The translations under genes were made by a program, and so were the position numbers. Below are positions 20,092 to 24,254 of a stretch of 24,254 nt of DNA, one piece after another; positions within the stretch are counted from its first letter, which is position 1, and each line of letters begins with the position of its first letter. This DNA comes from a virus. The notes under the pieces were generated by a model. The model was not told the origin of the DNA and made no database searches. It saw only the letters and a program-made list of their open reading frames with translations. The stretch is taken from positions 1 through 24,254 of IMG/VR virus record IMGVR_UViG_3300047564_002913; one strand, written 5' to 3'.

Positions 20092-20097
20092 TTTTAT

Positions 20098-22458
20098 ATG
20101 CCCCAAACAACGGCAGAAACTCAGCAAATTTTAATAGATGAAGTTTTGCAAAAATTGCAAAACATGGGTCCTTTATCTGCTGACGATTTATTAAAAGTAT
20201 TTTTAGCAGACGCTCCCGAGTTACAGCAAATAAAACAACAAACACTGTCTCGTATACGTAATATTTCTCAAGCTACATTAGACAGTATAGTAAATTCTTT
20301 ACAAAAAGAATTATTTGGAGCAGGTTCGACAATTATAAAAGACATGGCAGATCCTTTTGGATTAGTGGAAGTTAGAGAAACTCAAATTAAAGAAACAGAG
20401 ACTTTTATAAAAAATAAATGGAATGAAATTAAATCAGAATTAGAAAAAACTGAAGTAAGTCTTCCTAAAATTGAAGAATTAATTCAATCGGAAATTAAAA
20501 TATCAACACCTACTACTTCGACAGAACCTGAAAAAGAAAGTCCAGTTATAAAAGAAACAGCAATTGAAACTAATGAGACTTTAAAAGAATTAAATAAAAC
20601 TCTTAAAAAAATGCAACGTTCCGTATCTGGACGTCAAGTTGCGAAAGAACCTCCTAAAATTTCATTCTCAGAAGCTGCTTTAGATAAACTTAGAAGTGTT
20701 ACAGGTTTTGATAGAAAAACTATTGAAGAATTAAAGCAAAAAATTTACGAAGACCCTTCTAAAAAGATAACACCTAATTTTAAACGTAGAACTGGTTTAT
20801 TTGGAAAAACCATTTATGAAACTGGTCCTAGAACTATAACATTAAGTTCTAAAAGTGTTAAAGATATCATGGATTCTTTAAACATTAGTAATGATGATCA
20901 AGAAAAATTATTAGAAGCATTAGCGATAGAAACTAAGGAAACTAATAAAGAAATAAAAGATGCTAAAAAGAGTATTATAGAAAGTCCTTTATTTAAAATT
21001 GGTAATGCTTTTGCTAAAGTAATACAAGATTTATTAGCTATAGCTACATTCTTTTTAGGTGGTGCTGGTTTAATACAAATAGCACAAAGCTTCGGTCCTG
21101 CTATATTAGATTTTGTAGACAAAAATTTCGGTACCAATTTAAAAGCGGCGTTCGAAGGAGTTTTACAACCATTTGAAAAATTTCCAGAATTTTTTGATAA
21201 AATTAAAGGCTTTTTTGTTAAAGTAGGGTTAGGTCTTGTAACTTTTGTTGCTGGTTTAAAATTGACTGGGTTTTTATTAAAAACCGCAATTTTAGGATCT
21301 TGGAGATTAATGACGAGAGGGTTTCAAAGTTTAATGTCTAGTTTAGGTAGAGGTATTAGTAATTGGTTTAAAGGATTCAAAGTCCAACCTCCTAAGCCTG
21401 CAACTACATCAACAGGTACAGCCAGACCATCTTCACCTAGAAGCCAAAGAGGCGGTAGAACTCCAACCGCAAGACCTATACCTACAGGTGCTGTAAGAGT
21501 TGGAACAGGTTCTTATGTTTTAAATGGTAAAGCTTATAGTATAAAAACAGGTCAACCTTTAAGAGGCGCAGCAGCTACTTCTGTTCTTAGAAACGCTGCT
21601 AGGGTTTCGCCTGCAATACCTACACCACCACCCAGTGGAGCTGGTGTAGTGGGAAGGCAATTAGCTAAAGGGGTTAGCAAAGTTGCAGTGCCTTTAACAG
21701 TTTTACTTGAAGGTGTTGATGGGTATAACAAATATAATGCATTTGTAGATGAAGTCGACCAAAGAATTGCTGTAGGTGAAATTAGTCAAAAAGAAGGTGA
21801 AGAATTAAAACTTAAAGCAAAAGGTAGAATAACTGGAGAAACCACAGCTCGCACAGGGGCTGGATTAATAGGAGCAGCATTGACTGCAGGTGCAGTTGGT
21901 GCAGGCATAGGCGCTGCTGGTTTTGGTGTTGGAGCTATACCAGGATTTTTAATAGGTCTTGGAGCTGGTGCACTTGGTTATTACGGTGGACAAAAATTAT
22001 CGGATGTTTCTGGGCTTACTGAAGTCGCCGGTCAAGCTGGTGAAACTACAGCAGTTGCCATGGAAGAACAATATGGTAAAAAACCAGAATTAAAAGTTAA
22101 ACCAGAACCAATGAGACCTTCTTTAAGTGTTGTTGAAGAAACAAGTGTTCCTTTTATCAAAGATGTCGAGAAATCTCAAGACACCTTAAAAATAGGTTTA
22201 GACAAAACTTTAGAAATGCAAAAAGAGTATCAATTAGCTTTAATGGGTAATTTAGATAATATGACAAGACAATTAGGAGTTTTGGGTGAAAATTTTGCCG
22301 GTATGGGTAACGTAATTAATTCGGTAAATATTGGTGGTGGAGGTTCTGGTAAAATGAATGAAATTTTGATATCTGGTTCTAGAGATCCAGTTTACGATAC
22401 TCGTTCTACTTGGTGGAATATATCACGCAGAGGGCAAATGTCTTTATATGGCTTTTAA
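20098..22458 (+). CDS. Tape-measure-like tail protein
   Basis: A 786-residue protein with the profile of a myophage tape measure (T4 gp29 functional equivalent). The N-terminal ~290 residues are charged and coiled-coil-rich (KETETFIKNKWNEIKSELEK; ETLKELNKTLKKMQ). Then come two hydrophobic segments (about 303-327 and 374-400), a Pro/Thr/Arg/Ser linker (about 434-463), and a Gly/Ala-rich membrane-like stretch (about 585-635: repeated GAG, GIGAAGFGVGAIPG). The tape measure sets tail length and can insert in the host membrane on injection; the hydrophobic segments fit that. Identification rests on composition, size and position between gp26-like and tube-cap genes. The next gene overlaps by 11 nt. 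Confidence 0.6.
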   Translation: MPQTTAETQQILIDEVLQKLQNMGPLSADDLLKVFLADAPELQQIKQQTLSRIRNISQATLDSIVNSLQKELFGAGSTIIKDMADPFGLVEVRETQIKETETFIKNKWNEIKSELEKTEVSLPKIEELIQSEIKISTPTTSTEPEKESPVIKETAIETNETLKELNKTLKKMQRSVSGRQVAKEPPKISFSEAALDKLRSVTGFDRKTIEELKQKIYEDPSKKITPNFKRRTGLFGKTIYETGPRTITLSSKSVKDIMDSLNISNDDQEKLLEALAIETKETNKEIKDAKKSIIESPLFKIGNAFAKVIQDLLAIATFFLGGAGLIQIAQSFGPAILDFVDKNFGTNLKAAFEGVLQPFEKFPEFFDKIKGFFVKVGLGLVTFVAGLKLTGFLLKTAILGSWRLMTRGFQSLMSSLGRGISNWFKGFKVQPPKPATTSTGTARPSSPRSQRGGRTPTARPIPTGAVRVGTGSYVLNGKAYSIKTGQPLRGAAATSVLRNAARVSPAIPTPPPSGAGVVGRQLAKGVSKVAVPLTVLLEGVDGYNKYNAFVDEVDQRIAVGEISQKEGEELKLKAKGRITGETTARTGAGLIGAALTAGAVGAGIGAAGFGVGAIPGFLIGLGAGALGYYGGQKLSDVSGLTEVAGQAGETTAVAMEEQYGKKPELKVKPEPMRPSLSVVEETSVPFIKDVEKSQDTLKIGLDKTLEMQKEYQLALMGNLDNMTRQLGVLGENFAGMGNVINSVNIGGGGSGKMNEILISGSRDPVYDTRSTWWNISRRGQMSLYGF

Positions 22459-23464
22459 TCATTTTTCAATTCAATATAGAAGCACCCAGGTTTTAGGTGC
22501 AACTTTTGAATATCCAGTTGCAGTTCCTACTGGTAAGGGAGGGGCTATTATAGACGTTCGAGGAGACATGATTTGGAAAAACCCAGGTAACATAGACGAA
22601 GTTCCTTCTCTATTAATTACAGAAAAATCTTTAGACTATGGTATATGGACCTCAAACTTGATAAGACTGTTGAACAACACTGCTTCGGTTGTAGAGTCTA
22701 GTGGAGACCCATATGGAGTTTTATATGTGTCTACAGAAACAGGCTTTAGATACAATTTACCATATATAGTACAACCTGGAAGCACTCTTAGAGGAGCCAT
22801 CAATAATTCTTGGAATGAAATGTCTCAAGAACAGGCATTTGGAGAAATGGTAGGAGCTATGCCTGTTGTAGGAGGACCTATGAGAGCCGGGTTTGATAGG
22901 TTGACCGAGTTAGCTGGTAGTATCGGTAAATTTGTTTCACCTGGTTATGGTTTTGAGCCGATTAAATTTTTTGCGTCAACGCAATCAAAAAGTATAACTG
23001 TTACATTTCCTTTATACAATACATATTCTTTACAAACAGCTAATGACCATTTTAGCTTTATATCTTTAATAGCGTTTCAAAATTTAAAAACAAGAACTTC
23101 ATATGCGACATATTTACCACCAAAAATATATGTAATTCAAAGTACAGAGGATGGTGGGGTATACATGCCAGCAGCATATGTTTCAAATTTAGATATTCAA
23201 TCAATAGGAACTACAAGAGCTATAGATGACCAAGGCACTTTAACCGGAAGCGGTAATGCTAAACGTTTGGTACCAGAGGCATATAAGGTGTCTATAACCT
23301 TTACAGAATTATTACCAGAAAGTGCAAATATATACGGAGGAGTTTTAGGAGGCAGGGTAGTGTCTGTAACCGCACCGGCTGGTCAATTACAACAACAAGG
23401 ACAATTATTAAATGGAGTGTTCACACCTTTACCCGGATCAAATACTCCAGACTTTACAGTTTAA
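22448..23464 (+). CDS. Baseplate tail-tube junction/cap protein (T4 gp48/gp54-like)
   Basis: A 338-residue protein close in length to T4 gp48 (364) and gp54 (320), which cap the baseplate and start tube polymerisation. The pattern TVTFPLYNT...NDHFSFISLIAFQNLKTRT...YLPPKIYVI and the final strand PEAYKVSITFTELLPESANIYGG are typical of this family, whose C-terminal domain resembles the tail tube. The N-terminal region includes YPVAVPTGKGGAIIDVRGDMIWKNPG. The ATG overlaps the end of the tape-measure gene by 11 nt, so translation is likely coupled. gp53-like follows immediately. Confidence 0.75.
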   Translation: MAFNHFSIQYRSTQVLGATFEYPVAVPTGKGGAIIDVRGDMIWKNPGNIDEVPSLLITEKSLDYGIWTSNLIRLLNNTASVVESSGDPYGVLYVSTETGFRYNLPYIVQPGSTLRGAINNSWNEMSQEQAFGEMVGAMPVVGGPMRAGFDRLTELAGSIGKFVSPGYGFEPIKFFASTQSKSITVTFPLYNTYSLQTANDHFSFISLIAFQNLKTRTSYATYLPPKIYVIQSTEDGGVYMPAAYVSNLDIQSIGTTRAIDDQGTLTGSGNAKRLVPEAYKVSITFTELLPESANIYGGVLGGRVVSVTAPAGQLQQQGQLLNGVFTPLPGSNTPDFTV

Positions 23465-23465
23465 T

Positions 23466-23825
23466 ATGAAACAAAATCAATTCGCAGATTTACCAAAACT
23501 TTCTTTGTATCGTTTTGAGAATTTTTTTAACATATATCAAGATTCAAATAACACCTTTAAATATTATAATATTATAAAAGGAATTAATTTGTTTCCAGCT
23601 AATAATACAAGCGCAGAAGATAGTTATGTTGTTAAATACAGTGACTCTTGGTTATCAATATCTTATCAATATTACAATACTCAAGATTTATGGTGGTTGG
23701 TTTGTGTTTATAATCAAATAGAAGACCCAACATCTATGCCAGAACCAGGCACTACAATAAAATTATTAAAAGCTTCTTATATTAGTAAGGTGATAGACGA
23801 ATTAAATAAACAAGTATCTAGATAA
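23466..23825 (+). CDS. Baseplate wedge protein (T4 gp53-like)
   Basis: A 119-residue version of the T4 baseplate wedge protein gp53 (196 residues), which joins wedges around the hub. The hallmark is VVKYSDSWLSISYQYYNTQDLWWLVCVYNQIEDPTSMPEPGTTIKLL (about residues 54-100): a LysM-like module with SWxSISYxYY, LWWLVC and the EPGTxIKLL ending. The N-terminus FADLPKLSLYRFENFFNIYQD is also family-like. The frame extends back into the previous gene, but ATG 23466, 1 nt after that stop, is the sensible start. The terminase start lies 1 nt after its own stop. Confidence 0.85.
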   Translation: MKQNQFADLPKLSLYRFENFFNIYQDSNNTFKYYNIIKGINLFPANNTSAEDSYVVKYSDSWLSISYQYYNTQDLWWLVCVYNQIEDPTSMPEPGTTIKLLKASYISKVIDELNKQVSR

Positions 23826-23826
23826 T

Positions 23827-24254
23827 ATGGGACGATTAAAAAAGAATTTAGAAGAAACTTTAGTAAATGAAGAATTTGACCCGGAAGCTTCTCTAGTTGA
23901 CGGAAAATTTTACCAAGGTAACGAAAATATATTACGCAAAGACGCTACGTTTAAATGGACGGATGCGATGATTGCAGAATTAAAGCTTTGTGCTAAAAGC
24001 GTTTTGCATTTTGCGGAAAACCATTTTCACATAACAACTTTAGATGAAGGTAAAAAAAAGATTGAGTTGTACAAATACCAAAAAAGACTTTTAAAAGCTT
24101 TTAAAGCTAATCGATTTAATATAGTTTTATCCAGCAGACAGAGTGGTAAAACTACTACCATTACTATATATGCTTTGTGGCTTGTTTGCTTTCAAGGTGA
24201 TAAAAGAGTAACAATAGTAGCTAATAAAGAATCAACTGCTAAAGAAATTTTTGC
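23827..24254 (+). CDS. terL: Large terminase subunit, 3'-partial (T4 gp17-like)
   Basis: The first 142 residues of the packaging motor ATPase; the gene continues past the window. After a charged N-terminus come KYQKRLLKAFKANRFNIVLSS and the Walker A motif SRQSGKTTT (S103-T111, K108), then WLVCFQGDKRVTIVANKESTAKEIF, all diagnostic for T4 gp17-type terminases (the YQ...R..SRQ/GKTT region binds ATP). TerL cuts concatemeric DNA and pumps it into proheads. Here it lies downstream of the baseplate genes, whereas T4 has gene 17 directly before the sheath gene. Confidence 0.92.
   Translation, partial: MGRLKKNLEETLVNEEFDPEASLVDGKFYQGNENILRKDATFKWTDAMIAELKLCAKSVLHFAENHFHITTLDEGKKKIELYKYQKRLLKAFKANRFNIVLSSRQSGKTTTITIYALWLVCFQGDKRVTIVANKESTAKEIF

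Noticed and set aside
1-24254. CRISPR array, insertion sequence, integrase or attachment site
   Set aside because: No regularly spaced repeats, transposase or integrase motifs, or flanking direct repeats were seen.

Overview
This window is part of the genome of an AT-rich, T4-like contractile-tailed phage (myovirus; Caudoviricetes). The evidence is a T4-type structural set: neck gp14-like, tail sheath, tail tube, two gp26-like baseplate genes, a tape-measure-like protein, a gp48/54-like tube cap, gp53-like wedge and the start of the large terminase. It also carries tRNA genes, PhoH, a dCMP deaminase and a B12-dependent ribonucleotide reductase. Genes are tightly packed, often overlapping by 1-14 nt, and Shine-Dalgarno sequences are rare. 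The host cannot be named from sequence alone. No rRNA, CRISPR array, insertion sequence or integrase is visible.

Layout. 1-1364: three plus-strand genes of unknown or weakly known function (5'-partial ORF, Cys-rich 284 aa protein, DUF5661-like). 1366-1694: tRNA-Met, tRNA-Trp, an unassigned structured segment, tRNA-Gly. 1737-2706: metallophosphatase, tRNA-Asp, tRNA-Arg. 2708-3478 (minus): nucleotidyltransferase. 3536-6115 (plus): SemiSWEET-like transporter, tRNA-Val, HAD phosphatase, cysteine-peptidase-like protein, HNH endonuclease, dCMP deaminase, two small Lys-rich proteins. 6120-9226 (minus): class II ribonucleotide reductase, HExxH protein, a conserved small protein. 9307-12005 (plus): PD-(D/E)XK nuclease, very acidic protein, hairpin terminator, unknown protein, neck protein. 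12002-14678 (minus): a seven-gene island with PhoH. 14764-24254 (plus): tail and baseplate morphogenesis genes, then the large terminase, which runs off the window.

The most striking feature is the way genes start. Two promoter types recur, both phased on the start codon. (1) A sigma70-like promoter (TTGnnn, 16-19 nt, TAnnAT) ends 6-7 nt before ATG for six non-structural genes (1737, 3536, 4326, 8429, 9226, 9307). (2) A T4-late-like motif, nnTAA[A/G/T]TA, ends 5-6 nt before ATG for ten genes, mostly structural or small basic proteins (1101, 3478, 5725, 11023, 13439, 14678, 16977, 17559, 19257, 20098). In either case transcription should start at or next to the A of ATG, so the phage probably makes many leaderless mRNAs. 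The phasing also corrects several start codons (4326 rather than TTG 4290; 11023 rather than 11017; 1101; 5725).

How the genes may work together: NrdJ and dCMP deaminase supply deoxynucleotides. The PD-(D/E)XK nuclease, HNH enzyme, HAD phosphatase and PhoH probably act on nucleic acids or nucleotides. The tRNAs support translation. The right half builds the tail and baseplate and starts DNA packaging. Several late-motif genes begin with a short amphipathic stretch ending in (L/I)xE, which could be capsid-targeting/prohead-protease signals. Two tRNAs (Trp, Gly) share non-canonical T-loops and lack the D-loop GG.
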